A stretch of DNA of 23,948 bases from NCBI GenBank assembly GCA_934394665.1, contig CAKRRS010000038.1, forward strand, positions 1 to 23,948, given 5' to 3'. Below, one piece after another: positions 7,463 through 16,835 of this stretch. The notes under the pieces were generated by a model. It saw nothing but the letters and a program-made list of their open reading frames with translations. It was not told where the DNA came from and made no database searches. A program made the translations under genes and the position numbers. This DNA is from an uncultured Acetatifactor sp. GTDB taxonomy: Bacteria > Bacillota > Clostridia > Lachnospirales > Lachnospiraceae. Each line of letters starts with the position of its first letter. Positions within the stretch are counted from its first letter, which is position 1.

Positions 7463-8686
7463 TTATATATTTGTTCTGACCACCTTGGGCTTGTAGCCCT
7501 CTTTTTCCAGAGCAGCAATGATCTCTTTCTTATGCTCGGTACCGAAAGCTTCCAGTGTGATACGCAGTTCCACGGCAGCACTACGGTTGATGGATACGAA
7601 CTGGTTGTGCTCCAGTTTGATGACATTACCGTTGACACCTGCGATAATACCGGATACTCTGCACAGCTCACCGGGCTTGTCAGGAAGCAATACGGATACA
7701 GTAAAGATACGGTCTCTTAAGATCAGACCCTGCTGTACTACAGAGGACATGGTGATGACATCCATATTACCGCCGCTTAAGATAGATACGATACGCTTAT
7801 CCTTCACATTTAACTGCTTTAAGGCTGCTACGGTCAGCAGTCCGGAATTCTCCACAATCATCTTGTGGTTCTCAACCATATCCAGAAAGGCTACTACCAG
7901 ATCCTCATCCTCTACTGTGATCACATCATCCAGATTCTTCTGCAGATAAGGGAAAATCTTGCTTCCGGGAGTCTTAACAGCGGTACCGTCGGCAATTGTG
8001 TTGACCTTTGGCAGGGTGGTTACCTTGCCGTTCTTTAAGGATACCTGCATGCAGTTGGCTCCGGCAGGTTCTACACCGATGACCTTGATCTTCGGGTTCA
8101 GCAGTTTTGCCAGTGTGGAGACACCGGTTGCCAGTCCGCCGCCACCGATGGGAACCAGAATATAATCTACCAGAGGCAGCTCCTTGAAGATTTCCATGGC
8201 AATGCTACCCTGACCGGTCGCTACTGTAAGGTCATCAAAAGGATGTACAAAGGTATATCCATGCTCTTCTGCCAGTTCATACGCTTTGGCACATGCCTCG
8301 TCATAGACATCTCCGTGCAGCACCACTTCCGCACCGTATCCTCTGGTACGGTTTACTTTAATGAGTGGTGTGGTGGTGGGCATCACAATCGTTGCTTTAC
8401 AGCCGTAGCATTTTGCCGCATAAGCCACACCCTGTGCATGGTTGCCCGCAGATGCGGTGATCAGACCTTTGGCGCGTTCTTCATCTGTCAGGGTGCTCAT
8501 TTTATAATAGGCACCTCTTAATTTGTATGCACCGGTAAACTGTAAGTTCTCCGGCTTCAGGTACACGCGGTTGCCTGTCTGGGCACTGAAATAATCACTG
8601 TATACCAGCTTGGTCTCTAACGTTACCTTTTTTACGATTTCACTTGCTTCTTCAAATTTCTCTAACGTCAACATTTCTTCCTGCAT
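7463..8686 (-). CDS. ilvA: Threonine ammonia-lyase (threonine dehydratase) with ACT domain
   Basis: PLP-dependent deamination of threonine to 2-oxobutanoate, the entry to isoleucine or to propionate-type catabolism. The 407-residue product has the PLP-lysine motif FTGAYKLRGA (Lys about 55), SAGNHAQGVAYAA, the phosphate-binding loop VPIGGGGLATG, and a single C-terminal ACT domain (VSVLLPDKPGELCRVSG onward). This is the short architecture (catabolic-like core plus one ACT), not the long two-ACT E. coli IlvA. Start codons at 8698, 8686 and 8674 are all in frame; 8686 is chosen because GGGAAG precedes it at about 4 bases, but this is uncertain by a few residues. It begins 45 bases after ftsY with no terminator between, so it is probably in the smc-ftsY transcript. 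Confidence 0.93.
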   Translation of the reverse strand: MQEEMLTLEKFEEASEIVKKVTLETKLVYSDYFSAQTGNRVYLKPENLQFTGAYKLRGAYYKMSTLTDEERAKGLITASAGNHAQGVAYAAKCYGCKATIVMPTTTPLIKVNRTRGYGAEVVLHGDVYDEACAKAYELAEEHGYTFVHPFDDLTVATGQGSIAMEIFKELPLVDYILVPIGGGGLATGVSTLAKLLNPKIKVIGVEPAGANCMQVSLKNGKVTTLPKVNTIADGTAVKTPGSKIFPYLQKNLDDVITVEDEDLVVAFLDMVENHKMIVENSGLLTVAALKQLNVKDKRIVSILSGGNMDVITMSSVVQQGLILRDRIFTVSVLLPDKPGELCRVSGIIAGVNGNVIKLEHNQFVSINRSAAVELRITLEAFGTEHKKEIIAALEKEGYKPKVVRTNI

Positions 8687-8731
8687 TTTTCTTCCCATGC
8701 CTTTCTGTCACACTTTCTTCGTCTGCTTGGT

Positions 8732-9724
8732 CTATTCCTCTTCTGTATCCGTCGTTTCCGCTTCTTCCGGCAGATGCAGTTCACCGATATCATCCATATT
8801 CACATCAAACAATGCGTTTACAAATTCATCGGAATTGAATTTCTGGAGATCCTCGATGGTCTCTCCCACACCGATGTATTTTACCGGAACCTTCAGTTCA
8901 GACTGGATTGCCACCGCAATACCGCCCTTCGCCGTTCCGTCCATCTTCGTCAGAATGATGCCCGTGAGGTCTGCCACCTCACCGAATTCTCTCGCCTGTA
9001 CCAGCGCATTCTGTCCGGTGGTACCATCCAATACGATCAGGTTCTCTCTGTGGGCATTTGGGAACTCCTTGTCAATGATACGGTTCATTTTGCGAAGTTC
9101 TTCCATCAGGTTCTTCTTATTATGCAGTCTTCCGGCGGTATCGATCAGAAGCACATCCACGCCTCTTGCTTTCGCTGCATTCACAGCATCAAACACCACA
9201 CTGGCGGGATCTGCGCCCTCTTTTCCGCCGATCATGGGCACATCCGCCCTGGATGCCCATTCTGCCAGCTGGTCACCTGCCGCGGCACGAAAAGTGTCCG
9301 CTGCGGCAATCAGGACTTTACGTCCCTCATCCTTTAACTTACCGGCCAGCTTACCGACAGATGTCGTCTTGCCCACACCGTTGACACCGATGACCATGAT
9401 CACAGACTGCTCTTTTTCAAAATCATAAGCCGTCTCATCCACCTGCATCTGTTCCCTGATGCTATCGATCAGAAGCTGTTTGCATTCAGAGGGCTCTTTG
9501 ATATGCTTTTCCTTTACCTGTTGCTTCAGTCTCTCTACGATAGCCGTGGTCGCATTTACACCAATATCTCCCATAATGAGGATTTCTTCCAGTTCTTCGT
9601 AAAAGTCATCATCAATCGCGGAGAAACCACTGAAAACGGAATCAATTCCACGGACGATATTGTCTCTGGTCTTGGTCAGACCCTCTTTTAACCGGGCAAA
9701 AAACCCCTTCTTCTCCTCGCTCAT
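8732..9724 (-). CDS. ftsY: Signal recognition particle receptor FtsY
   Basis: GTPase receptor that docks SRP-ribosome complexes at the membrane for co-translational insertion. The 330-residue protein has an N-domain helical bundle (1-100) and a G-domain with G1 GVNGVGKTT (113-121), the DTFRAAAGDQL insertion-box motif near 143, DTAGR (195-199) and TKMD (259-262), ending in an acidic tail. The acidic A-domain of E. coli FtsY is absent, as usual in Firmicutes. The start at 9724 is set by GGAGG 7 bases upstream; the in-frame codon at 9745 lies before that site. It follows smc by 41 bases, in the conserved rnc-smc-ftsY order. Confidence 0.97.
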   Translation of the reverse strand: MSEEKKGFFARLKEGLTKTRDNIVRGIDSVFSGFSAIDDDFYEELEEILIMGDIGVNATTAIVERLKQQVKEKHIKEPSECKQLLIDSIREQMQVDETAYDFEKEQSVIMVIGVNGVGKTTSVGKLAGKLKDEGRKVLIAAADTFRAAAGDQLAEWASRADVPMIGGKEGADPASVVFDAVNAAKARGVDVLLIDTAGRLHNKKNLMEELRKMNRIIDKEFPNAHRENLIVLDGTTGQNALVQAREFGEVADLTGIILTKMDGTAKGGIAVAIQSELKVPVKYIGVGETIEDLQKFNSDEFVNALFDVNMDDIGELHLPEEAETTDTEEE

Positions 9725-9765
9725 CCCATTTCCTCCAATCAGCATTCTATCCAGAAAAACGCTTG

Positions 9766-12700
9766 CTAATCATCCAGTTCTTTATCAATGAGGTTGACAC
9801 TGACTAAGGTGGATACGCCCTTCTCCTGCATGGTGATTCCGTACAGTCTGTCCACCTGTTCCATCGTTCCTCGTCTGTGTGTAATGACGATGAACTGTGT
9901 ATTCCTGGTCAGCTTATGTAAGTACTTCGCGAAACGGCCGACATTGGAATCGTCCAGTGCCGCCTCGATCTCGTCCAGTAGACAGAACGGTGAAGGCTTC
10001 AGATTCTGAATGGCAAACAGGAGGGAAATCGCGGATAATGCTTTTTCTCCACCGGAGAGCTGCATCATATTCTGCAATTTCTTTCCGGGTGGCTGTGCGA
10101 TGATACGGATGCCCGCTTCCAGAATATCCTCATCCTCCATCAGTTCCAACGTTCCCTTACCGCCACCGAAGAGTTCTTTGAATACCTTGTCGAACTCTCT
10201 GCTGATCTCTGCGAATTTCTCCGTGAACTGTTTCCGCATGGCAGTATCCAGTTCCTCGATAATGCCTTCCAGAGTCTTCTCCGCCTCTACCAGATCATCA
10301 TGCTGCGTCTTCATAAAGTTGTAACGCTCCATCAGATTTTTATAATCCTCAATAGCGTTGACATTGACATTGCCCAGTTTGCGGATCTCGTCTTTCAGTC
10401 CGCTGATCTCACGTTTCATGGCCGGCAGATCGTTCATCTCTTCATTGCGGAGTCCTGCGGCATCACTCAGTGTGATCTCGTACTCATCCCACATATAATT
10501 GATCTGCCCTTCGATACCGTCTTCCAGCTTTTTCTTCTGTTCACTCAGACGATAGACTTCCTTATCCAGTGCATTCATACGCTCTGACATTTCTTCTCTG
10601 CTACGGAAGAAATCCTTCTGCTTCGCAGACAGTTCTTCCTTTTTGGCAATGTCTTCGTCCAGTTTTTTCTTGGAAGCATCCTGGGTCTCATGAGAAGCCG
10701 CGATGGTTTTCTCGATCTCCAGAATATTATTTTTCTTACGTTCCACTTCCTGTGCATTTTCGGTCAAAGCCTGTAAGATCTCGGCAAGCTCTGACTGTGC
10801 ACGTTCCAGTTCGCCGCCTATACGATCCACATTGGCCTGCTTGTAGTCCAGTGCCTGCCGCATCTTCTCGACCTTTACTTCCCATTCTCCGGCATGGGCG
10901 GAAGCTTCGCTTTCTTCCAGGCGGCAGTTTTCCAGTTCCTTCTGGAATACATAAATCTGTTCCTGGGTATTTTTCTCCAGTTCTTCGCTGGCAGCCAGTT
11001 CCTGTACTATGGTCTCTTTACCGGAACGGATCTCGAAGATCTTGGTCTCGATCTCCTGTTCTTCCAGTTTCAGGGACTGTGCACTCTCAGCCTCTTCTTC
11101 CATACGCTCTCTCGCCTGGGAGATATTCAGTCTTGCGGTATTCTGTTCGATAGACTTCCGCTGCATCTCGGTCTTTAATGTTTCCAGATCCATACGCAGC
11201 TTGTTGCGCTTATTCTTGGTATCTTCGATTTTCTGTGTATATTCTTTGATATCCTCAGAAAGCTTCTTTACCCTTTTCTCCAGTTCTTCCATCTCACGAC
11301 GTCTGCCCAGAAGATTACTGTTATTCTTAAACGCACCGCCGCTGATGGCACCGCCGGGAACCAGAAGTTCTCCCTCCAATGTAACCATACGGATGCCGTA
11401 ATCGAATTTCTTTGCAATCTTCACGGCGTTGTCCACATTGTCAACGATCACGATACGTCCCAGCATCGCTTTCGCCACATTGCGGTATTCTTTCGCCGTG
11501 CCTACCAGCTCATCCGCCATGCCGATGACGCCTTTTTCTTTCAAGGCTTCCGGATTCTTAAATTCCTGCGGCTTGGTAATACTGGTCAACGGTAAAAAGG
11601 TAGCTCGACCGAGACGATTCTGCTTTAAGAAGCCGATCATGTGCTTCGCAGTCTCTTCATTATCGGTTACGATATTCTGAATATTACCGCCCAGAGCAGT
11701 CTCGATTGCAGTTTCGTATTTTGCTTCTACCTGAATGATGTCCGCTACGACACCGATGATGCCTTTTTCCTTTTCCTTCTGCTCCATGACCTTCTTGACG
11801 CTGCCGCCGTAGCCGTCATAGCGCTCGGTAATATTGGTCAGCGCTTCTAACTTGGACTGTTCCTGATGGAAACGGTTCTGGGTATCACGAAGCTTCGCAT
11901 CCAGTCCGGTGAGGTTCTCCCGGATCTTCCCCAGCTCCAGTTCGGAAGCAGCTTCTTTCTCCGTCATCTGTCTGAGTTCTTCTGTCACGTTGGCAAAAGT
12001 CTCTTCCAGTTTTTTTACCGTCTCTTCTCTGGCTGCCTCGTCGGATTTGGCACGCAACAGTCTGGAATTCAGCTCTGCCTTACGGATATTGATCTGCTCC
12101 ATCATGGTATCGTAACGTCCCATCTTGGACTTGATGGTTGCTCTCTGGTTCAATTCTCCGATGATGGTATTCTTACCGGCTTCAATGTTATTATTTAATT
12201 CCGCGATCTTGTTCTGAATTGCTTCCAGATCCGCCTTTGCTTTTGCTGCTGCCTCGGCGATCTCCTGTACCTGTGTGTCGGTATCTTTTTTATCGGTTAA
12301 AATATCCTGCTTTTCTTTTTCCTTGCCGGCAATCTCTTCTTCCAGTGCCGCTTTACGATGATTCAGGTGTGCCTCACTGCCGTGAGCGGAGTTGATCTGT
12401 TCCTTCAGGACATTGATCTCGCCTTCCAGCTTACCTCGCATAAGTCCGGTGTCTGTCAGCTGTTCTCTGGCTGTTTCGATTGCGGCATCCAGACTCTCGA
12501 TTTCCTGCTGGATCTGTTCATATTCTTCCTTAATGCCTTCGTATTTTTCATTGGTTTCGTTCAGTTCCGTACTGGCAATCCCATACTTTTCTTCCAAAGA
12601 AGCCAGCTGCTCTCTAAGTCTTTTATTCTCCAATAAGAAAACATTGATATCTAAGGTCTTCAGTTCTTCTTTTTTCTTGAGGTATACTTTTGCCACCTCT

Positions 12701-13326
12701 GACTGCTTCTCTAAAGGTCCTACCTGTTTCTCCAGTTCGGATAAAATATCGTTGACACGCACCAGGTTCTGTTTTTCATTTTCAAGCTTCGTCTGGGCTG
12801 CCGCCTTTCTGCGCTTAAATTTCACAATTCCGGCAGCTTCGTCGAACAGTTCACGTCTCTCTTCCGGCTTACCGCTTAAGATCTTATCGATCTGACCCTG
12901 TCCGATGATGGAATAGCCTTCCTTACCGATACCGGTATCGTAAAACAGTTCGTTGACATCCTTTAATCTGCAGGAGGTGCCGTTGATCAGATATTCACTT
13001 TCTCCGGAACGGTAGATACGTCTTGCAACCGTAACTTCATCATAGTCGATTGCCAGTTGATGATCGCTGTTGTCAAGTGTGATTGCCACATAAGCATAGC
13101 TTAAGGGCTTTCTGGTCTCTGTTCCCGAGAAAATAACATCCTGCATGCTGGCACCGCGCAGCTGCTTGATACGCTGTTCACCCAGTACCCATCGCACCGC
13201 ATCAGCTACGTTACTTTTACCGCTGCCGTTCGGTCCCACGATACCTGTGATGCCATTGTGAAACTGGAATACGATCTTATTCGCAAATGATTTGAACCCG
13301 TGTATCTCAATACTTTTTAAATACAT
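9766..13326 (-). CDS. smc: Chromosome segregation ATPase SMC
   Basis: Forms the SMC-ScpA-ScpB condensin that compacts and separates origins. The 1186-residue protein has Walker [10 protein letters not shown] (31-39) in the N-terminal head, and a long coiled coil rich in Glu/Lys/Gln heptads. The hinge comes next (roughly 510-680, with [11 protein letters not shown] and the glycine-rich [11 protein letters not shown]). A second coil and the C-terminal head follow, with signature [10 protein letters not shown] (about 1090) and Walker [13 protein letters not shown] (about 1115). Length is typical. The ATG overlaps the end of rnc by 20 bases, and GAGGGATAGAGGAT precedes it within the rnc coding region, so translation is probably coupled. 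scpA/scpB are not in the window. Confidence 0.98.
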   Translation of the reverse strand: MYLKSIEIHGFKSFANKIVFQFHNGITGIVGPNGSGKSNVADAVRWVLGEQRIKQLRGASMQDVIFSGTETRKPLSYAYVAITLDNSDHQLAIDYDEVTVARRIYRSGESEYLINGTSCRLKDVNELFYDTGIGKEGYSIIGQGQIDKILSGKPEERRELFDEAAGIVKFKRRKAAAQTKLENEKQNLVRVNDILSELEKQVGPLEKQSEVAKVYLKKKEELKTLDINVFLLENKRLREQLASLEEKYGIASTELNETNEKYEGIKEEYEQIQQEIESLDAAIETAREQLTDTGLMRGKLEGEINVLKEQINSAHGSEAHLNHRKAALEEEIAGKEKEKQDILTDKKDTDTQVQEIAEAAAKAKADLEAIQNKIAELNNNIEAGKNTIIGELNQRATIKSKMGRYDTMMEQINIRKAELNSRLLRAKSDEAAREETVKKLEETFANVTEELRQMTEKEAASELELGKIRENLTGLDAKLRDTQNRFHQEQSKLEALTNITERYDGYGGSVKKVMEQKEKEKGIIGVVADIIQVEAKYETAIETALGGNIQNIVTDNEETAKHMIGFLKQNRLGRATFLPLTSITKPQEFKNPEALKEKGVIGMADELVGTAKEYRNVAKAMLGRIVIVDNVDNAVKIAKKFDYGIRMVTLEGELLVPGGAISGGAFKNNSNLLGRRREMEELEKRVKKLSEDIKEYTQKIEDTKNKRNKLRMDLETLKTEMQRKSIEQNTARLNISQARERMEEEAESAQSLKLEEQEIETKIFEIRSGKETIVQELAASEELEKNTQEQIYVFQKELENCRLEESEASAHAGEWEVKVEKMRQALDYKQANVDRIGGELERAQSELAEILQALTENAQEVERKKNNILEIEKTIAASHETQDASKKKLDEDIAKKEELSAKQKDFFRSREEMSERMNALDKEVYRLSEQKKKLEDGIEGQINYMWDEYEITLSDAAGLRNEEMNDLPAMKREISGLKDEIRKLGNVNVNAIEDYKNLMERYNFMKTQHDDLVEAEKTLEGIIEELDTAMRKQFTEKFAEISREFDKVFKELFGGGKGTLELMEDEDILEAGIRIIAQPPGKKLQNMMQLSGGEKALSAISLLFAIQNLKPSPFCLLDEIEAALDDSNVGRFAKYLHKLTRNTQFIVITHRRGTMEQVDRLYGITMQEKGVSTLVSVNLIDKELDD

Positions 13327-14020
13327 ATCCTCTATCCCTCAATCGCAGAAGTGCCTCATAGGCCGCCTGCTGTTCTGCCGCTTTTTTGGTTCTTCCCTGC
13401 CCACGGCCAAGGCATTCTCCCTCCATGTCGATCTCTACCACGAAGGTCTTGTCGTGTTCCGGTCCGCTCTCTTCCAGCAGACGGTACTCGAACTCTTTTT
13501 TCAGCTTTCCCTGGATCAGTTCCTGAAGATTACTCTTGCTGTCATAGAAGAGACGCTTGTCCTCTAAATCTGACAGAATAAAACGGTCGATAAACGCCTT
13601 AGCCGACTGCATACCGCCGTCTAAATAAATCGCACCGATCATGGCTTCCATTCCGTCAGAGGTAATGCTGTCTCTGCGCCTGCCGCCGGTACTCTCTTCA
13701 CCCTTTCCCAGGAGCATAAACTGCCCCAGTTCCAAGTCTCTTGCACAGAACGCCAGAGACGGCTCACATACCATAGAGGCACGCATCTTCGTCAGTTCCC
13801 CTTCCGGTACCTCCGGGTGCTCTCTGAAGAGGAAATCACTGGATACCAGCTCCAGCACCGCATCTCCGAGGAACTCGATACGCTCATAGTTCTGTGTCTT
13901 ATTTATTTTCTGTTCATTGGTATAGGAGCTGTGGGTCAGTGCCTGCTTCAACAATGCTTTATTATGAAAGCAGTAGCCGATGCGCTGCTCCAGCACATCC
14001 ATTGTATAACCTTCCAACAT
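13307..14020 (-). CDS. rnc: Ribonuclease III
   Basis: Double-strand-specific endoribonuclease for rRNA maturation and mRNA turnover. The 237-residue protein has the catalytic signature ERIEFLGDAVLE (46-57), the second metal-ligand region SDGMEAMIGAIYLDGG, and a C-terminal dsRNA-binding domain from about residue 160 to 229 ending in GRTKKAAEQQAAYEALL. AGAGG lies 8 bases before the ATG at 14020. It starts 25 bases after a long hairpin that separates it from acpP and overlaps smc at its 3' end. Confidence 0.97.
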   Translation of the reverse strand: MLEGYTMDVLEQRIGYCFHNKALLKQALTHSSYTNEQKINKTQNYERIEFLGDAVLELVSSDFLFREHPEVPEGELTKMRASMVCEPSLAFCARDLELGQFMLLGKGEESTGGRRRDSITSDGMEAMIGAIYLDGGMQSAKAFIDRFILSDLEDKRLFYDSKSNLQELIQGKLKKEFEYRLLEESGPEHDKTFVVEIDMEGECLGRGQGRTKKAAEQQAAYEALLRLRDRGYVFKKY

Positions 14021-14044
14021 GTCTGCATCCTCTTACATAAACCA

Positions 14045-14095
14045 AAAACAGGAACAGTGCCTTGTGAGCAAGCTCTCGGTCACAGTTCCTGTTTT
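14045..14095 (-). terminator. Hairpin between acpP and rnc (terminator or processing site)
   Basis: An 11-bp perfect stem (14045-14055 with 14085-14095), one A:A mismatch, then three more pairs and a further small inner stem. On the minus strand it is followed by a short T-run TTTTTGG. It lies 24 bases beyond the acpP stop and 25 bases before the rnc start. Confidence 0.8.
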
Positions 14096-14119
14096 ATCTT
14101 TACATGGCTCGTAGCTTTA

Positions 14120-14350
14120 CTAGTTGACTGCGTTTTTGATCATCTCTACCGCGTCTTCCACAGTAGTAACCTGTTCAGCGGTCTCAGCGGGGATCTCAAT
14201 ATCGAACTCTTCTTCGATCCCCATAATGATCTGGTAAACGTCCAGGGAATCAGCCCCCAGGTCATCCTGGAAGGTGGTCTCTAAAGTGATTTCATCAGGA
14301 TCTACGTTTAATACCTCAGCAATAATTTTCTTTAATTTTTCGAATTCCAT
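14120..14350 (-). CDS. acpP: Acyl carrier protein
   Basis: A 76-residue acidic carrier of fatty acyl intermediates. The phosphopantetheine attachment site is Ser35 in GADSLD, with the usual helix pattern ([11 protein letters not shown] at the C-terminal end). AAGGAA precedes the ATG at 5 bases. It follows plsX by 20 bases, presumably on the same transcript, which matches the conserved plsX-acpP pairing. Confidence 0.97.
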   Translation of the reverse strand: MEFEKLKKIIAEVLNVDPDEITLETTFQDDLGADSLDVYQIIMGIEEEFDIEIPAETAEQVTTVEDAVEMIKNAVN

Positions 14351-14370
14351 AACAGTTCCTTCTTTCCAAT

Positions 14371-15399
14371 TTAATTATTTTCCGCAGTCTTATCTTCCGG
14401 ACTGATCTGCTCTTTGATTTTCTCGTTAATTTTCTCTTCTTTGAATGCAATGCATTGCAAAATAGAATTCTTCACTTCCACAGCTTTGCTGCTTCCGTGT
14501 GTCTTCACTACCAGACCTTTCAGTCCGAGTAACGGAGCACCGCCGTACTGAGAAGTATCGAAGCTCTTCAAAGTCTTCTTCAATGCAGGCTTCACCAACA
14601 ATGCACCGATCTTGCTGCGCAGTGTCGACATCATGCCCTGCTTTACCTGATGCAACAACGCAGAGCTGACGCCCTCATACATCTTAAGAATCACATTACC
14701 GACAAATGCTTCGCAGACAATGACATCTGCTGCGCCTGCCGGAATATCTCTCGCTTCCACACTGCCGATGAAATTGATCTCCGGGCAGTTCTTCAGAAGC
14801 GGAAATGTCTCCTTTACCAAAGCATTTCCCTTTTCCTCTTCGGCACCGATATTGACGATACCGACCTTGGGATTCTTGACTCCCATAACGCTTTCCATAT
14901 ACACGCTGCCCATCTTGGCAAATTGTACCAGCATGGAAGGTCTGGCGTCTACGTTGGCTCCGCAGTCCAGTAACAGGCTTACGCCCTTTTCCGTAGGGAT
15001 CAGGGGAGCCAAAGGGGGTCTCTCCACGCCGCGGATACGACCTACGATCACCTGTCCGCCTACCAGTACCGCTCCGGTGCTGCCGGCAGATACAAAGGCA
15101 TCACATTCTCCGTTCTTGACCATATACATGGCTTTGACAATGGAAGAATCCTTCTTCCGACGGATTGCCATGACCGGAGGTTCTGCCGTCTCAATGACTT
15201 CTTCAGCATGTACGACTTCCAGCTGCTCTGCATCATAGGTATATGCCTTTAATTCTTCCCGGATCACCGGCTCCTTGCCTACCAGGAATACTTTGACACG
15301 CTTATCGGCGTTTACAGCTTCTACCGCGCCTTTTACGATCTCAGCAGGTGCGTTGTCTCCGCCCATCGCATCCACAGCAACATTTACATATTCAGCCAT
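14371..15399 (-). CDS. plsX: Phosphate acyltransferase PlsX
   Basis: Converts acyl-ACP to acyl-phosphate, the donor for PlsY in phosphatidic acid synthesis; a peripheral membrane enzyme. The 342-residue protein has the N-terminal signature [12 protein letters not shown], then [34 protein letters not shown] and the C-terminal [16 protein letters not shown], all characteristic. AGAGG precedes the ATG by 10 bases. It has its own promoter (15492-15520) and an unusual repeat-rich leader that could bind a fatty-acid regulator. Confidence 0.97.
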   Translation of the reverse strand: MAEYVNVAVDAMGGDNAPAEIVKGAVEAVNADKRVKVFLVGKEPVIREELKAYTYDAEQLEVVHAEEVIETAEPPVMAIRRKKDSSIVKAMYMVKNGECDAFVSAGSTGAVLVGGQVIVGRIRGVERPPLAPLIPTEKGVSLLLDCGANVDARPSMLVQFAKMGSVYMESVMGVKNPKVGIVNIGAEEEKGNALVKETFPLLKNCPEINFIGSVEARDIPAGAADVIVCEAFVGNVILKMYEGVSSALLHQVKQGMMSTLRSKIGALLVKPALKKTLKSFDTSQYGGAPLLGLKGLVVKTHGSSKAVEVKNSILQCIAFKEEKINEKIKEQISPEDKTAENN

Positions 15400-15434
15400 A
15401 TCGTATTTTCCTCTGTTAGTTTCTGTTATCCGCG

Positions 15435-15477
15435 CATCATCAAACCGCTCCGTTTATAATCAAACAGTTTGATGATG
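15435..15477 (-). promoter_or_regulatory. Candidate operator array in the plsX leader
   Basis: CATCATCAAAC at 15435-15445 is the exact complement of GTTTGATGATG at 15467-15477. A second perfect palindrome (ATCAAAC, one base, GTTTGAT) occupies 15459-15473. The minus strand reads GTTTGATTATAAAC across the middle, close to the FabT box of Firmicutes (family consensus around TTTGATTATCAAA). The sites lie about +10 to +50 from the predicted start. They could also form an RNA stem. The resemblance to FabT sites is from memory and unverified. Confidence 0.55.
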
Positions 15478-15491
15478 ACAGATTCATTCTT

Positions 15492-15520
15492 ACTATACTA
15501 AAGGCGTATATAAAAAGCAA
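15492..15520 (-). promoter_or_regulatory. Sigma-A promoter of plsX-acpP
   Basis: TTGCTT (15515-15520) and TATAGT (15492-15497) on the minus strand with a 17-base spacer, placed between the rpmF terminator and the plsX operator region. Confidence 0.8.
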
Positions 15521-15540
15521 GAGCTTTTTTCGCAAAAAGT

Positions 15541-15570
15541 AAGAGGAGACTCCAGGTGGAATCTCCTCTT
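15541..15570 (-). terminator. Terminator after rpmF
   Basis: AAGAGGAGA (15541-15549) pairs with TCTCCTCTT (15562-15570), with further inner complementarity. A minus-strand TTTTT follows two bases later. It ends the yceD-rpmF transcript, at least partly, before the plsX promoter. Confidence 0.8.
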
Positions 15571-15606
15571 TTCTTTTCGCTTTCTTTTGCTTCATTGATT
15601 TATCAA

Positions 15607-15786
15607 TTAATCAACGCTTACGACCTGCTTCTTATTGTAAGAACCGCAAGCCTTGCAAACTCTGTGAGGCATCATCAGTGCACCACATTTGCTGCACTTT
15701 ACCAATGTAGGAGCGCTCATTTTCCAGTTTGCTCTTCTCTTATCTCTTCTACCTTTGGAAGATTTATTCTTAGGACAAATAGACAT
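15607..15786 (-). CDS. rpmF: Large ribosomal subunit protein bL32
   Basis: A 59-residue basic protein, translated directly from the sequence. The core SSKGRRDKRRANWKM is the L32 motif, followed by a zinc ribbon with CSKC (31-34) and CKAC (44-47). The four-cysteine form marks the zinc-binding (C+) paralogue type. The N-terminus reads MSICPKNKSS rather than the common MAVPKRKTS. A very strong AAGGAGGTG precedes the ATG by 5 bases and lies inside the end of yceD, whose stop codon is 2 bases away. The yceD-rpmF pair is conserved across bacteria. Confidence 0.95.
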   Translation of the reverse strand: MSICPKNKSSKGRRDKRRANWKMSAPTLVKCSKCGALMMPHRVCKACGSYNKKQVVSVD

Positions 15787-15788
15787 CG

Positions 15789-16313
15789 TTACACCTCCTT
15801 ATTCGCGTTGAAGATATCTTGGATTGCTGCCATACGAGGATCCGGTACGAAAGTATCGCAACCACATTCCTTCAGATTCCTGTTCTGACCACATACAGGG
15901 CAGATACCCTTGCAGTCTTCCTTACACAGGATCTTTGCCGGCCAATTCACCAGAATTTCATCGTACACAAAAGCCTCTACATCCAGCTGCCATCCATCCA
16001 TAAAGCTCTGCTCGGTATCTTCTTCCTCACTTACTTCCGCTTCCGGAGAATAAACGATTCTGTCAAACTTAAGCTTCATTGCTGTAGGTACTTCAGTAAG
16101 GCACCTGTCACATTTCGTGTCAAAGGTAAGCTCTGCAGTGCCGGTTACTTTTGCCTTGTTCACACCGATGTTGGTAAAAGTAAGGGTGATGGGTGTCTTC
16201 TCCGTAATAGGGAAGTCTCCCTGGCGGCTCTTAAAGCTTGTCATCTCAAGCGGAATGGCAACAGTCTCTACCTTGCCTTCGGATGTTAATACATCAGATA
16301 AACTTACTAACAT
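15789..16313 (-). CDS. yceD: YceD/DUF177 family protein
   Basis: A 174-residue protein of the DUF177 family, linked to 23S rRNA accumulation and L32/ribosome assembly. The core has CDRCL (68-72). The C-terminal half has the family motif around LCKEDCKGICPVCG (from about 129) and a further CGC at 150-152, giving a likely metal-binding cluster; the acidic stretch near residue 94-103 is typical. AGGAG lies 5 bases before the ATG. It is the first gene of the yceD-rpmF operon, behind a consensus promoter. Confidence 0.92.
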   Translation of the reverse strand: MLVSLSDVLTSEGKVETVAIPLEMTSFKSRQGDFPITEKTPITLTFTNIGVNKAKVTGTAELTFDTKCDRCLTEVPTAMKLKFDRIVYSPEAEVSEEEDTEQSFMDGWQLDVEAFVYDEILVNWPAKILCKEDCKGICPVCGQNRNLKECGCDTFVPDPRMAAIQDIFNANKEV

Positions 16314-16384
16314 AGCGACTCCTATGCAATATGTTGCGTAGAAAACACAAGTCTCCTACGATGTGTTGATTCACACACTGATTT

Positions 16385-16413
16385 ATTATACATAGTCAAT
16401 ACTCTTTTGTCAA
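16385..16413 (-). promoter_or_regulatory. Consensus sigma-A promoter of yceD-rpmF
   Basis: TTGACA (16408-16413) and TATAAT (16385-16390) on the minus strand, with a 17-base spacer; both hexamers match consensus perfectly. The leader is about 65 nt. Immediately upstream are a short palindrome (16413-16422) and ATACAA/TTGTAT arms at 16434-16448. Confidence 0.92.
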
Positions 16414-16533
16414 CAAAATTTTGTAGGATTTTCATACAATTTTTGTATCCTATGTCCGCCTGCTTTTCCACTCCATAACTGCGGATCGTCCATCCCATCT
16501 CCTTGCTGGCGCAGCCTGTCAGAAAGATCAAAT

Positions 16534-16788
16534 TTACATATACTCATCCAGCATGATAACATCCGGCTTCTCCATGATGGCCTGTGCAATCACCAGTCTC
16601 TGCTTCATTCCCATTGAGTATTTACCAAATACCCTTTTGTCAGCCGGGGCAAGTCCAATCCGTTGTATTGCTTCTTCTACTTCCCGCTTACCAATCACTC
16701 CCTTTAACTGCGCAAGATATAATAAGTTTTCCGTTCCTGTCTTATTATGTAAATACACCTGTTCATTAGAAATAGTTATAAAATTCAT
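16534..16788 (-). pseudogene. Fragment of a BcrA-type ABC transporter ATPase gene
   Basis: An 84-residue remnant. TGTENLLYLAQLKG, then the ABC signature region YSMGMKQRLVIAQAIMEKPD and a Walker B start VIMLDE, are those of bacitracin/lantibiotic-type exporter ATPases. Walker A and the first 80 or so residues are missing, and the frame stops two codons after the Walker B glutamate, where LDEP...LD should continue. The frame is closed by TAG just upstream of the first methionine. Both ends are therefore lost and it cannot work as an ATPase. It lies next to the diguanylate cyclase gene at the low-coordinate edge of the AT-rich segment. Confidence 0.85.
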
Positions 16789-16835
16789 TACTATCTATGA
16801 ATTTCACTTTTGGGTTTTTAATCTTTTACCATATA

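Noticed and set aside
8610..9428. A 272-codon open frame on the plus strand opposite ftsY
   Set aside because: It lies antisense to ftsY, whose motifs are unmistakable. Its serine/proline-rich translation is typical of a shadow frame and it has no ribosome binding site.
15435..15477. A FapR operator at plsX
   Set aside because: The FapR consensus as I recall it (around TTAGTACCTAATACTAA) is absent. The dyads present have a different half-site.
16322..16531. A 69-codon minus-strand frame across the yceD upstream region
   Set aside because: It runs through the perfect yceD promoter and leader, so it is not a gene as a whole. Its first 30 or so codons are more GC-rich and could be the tail of a lost gene, but no family was recognised.
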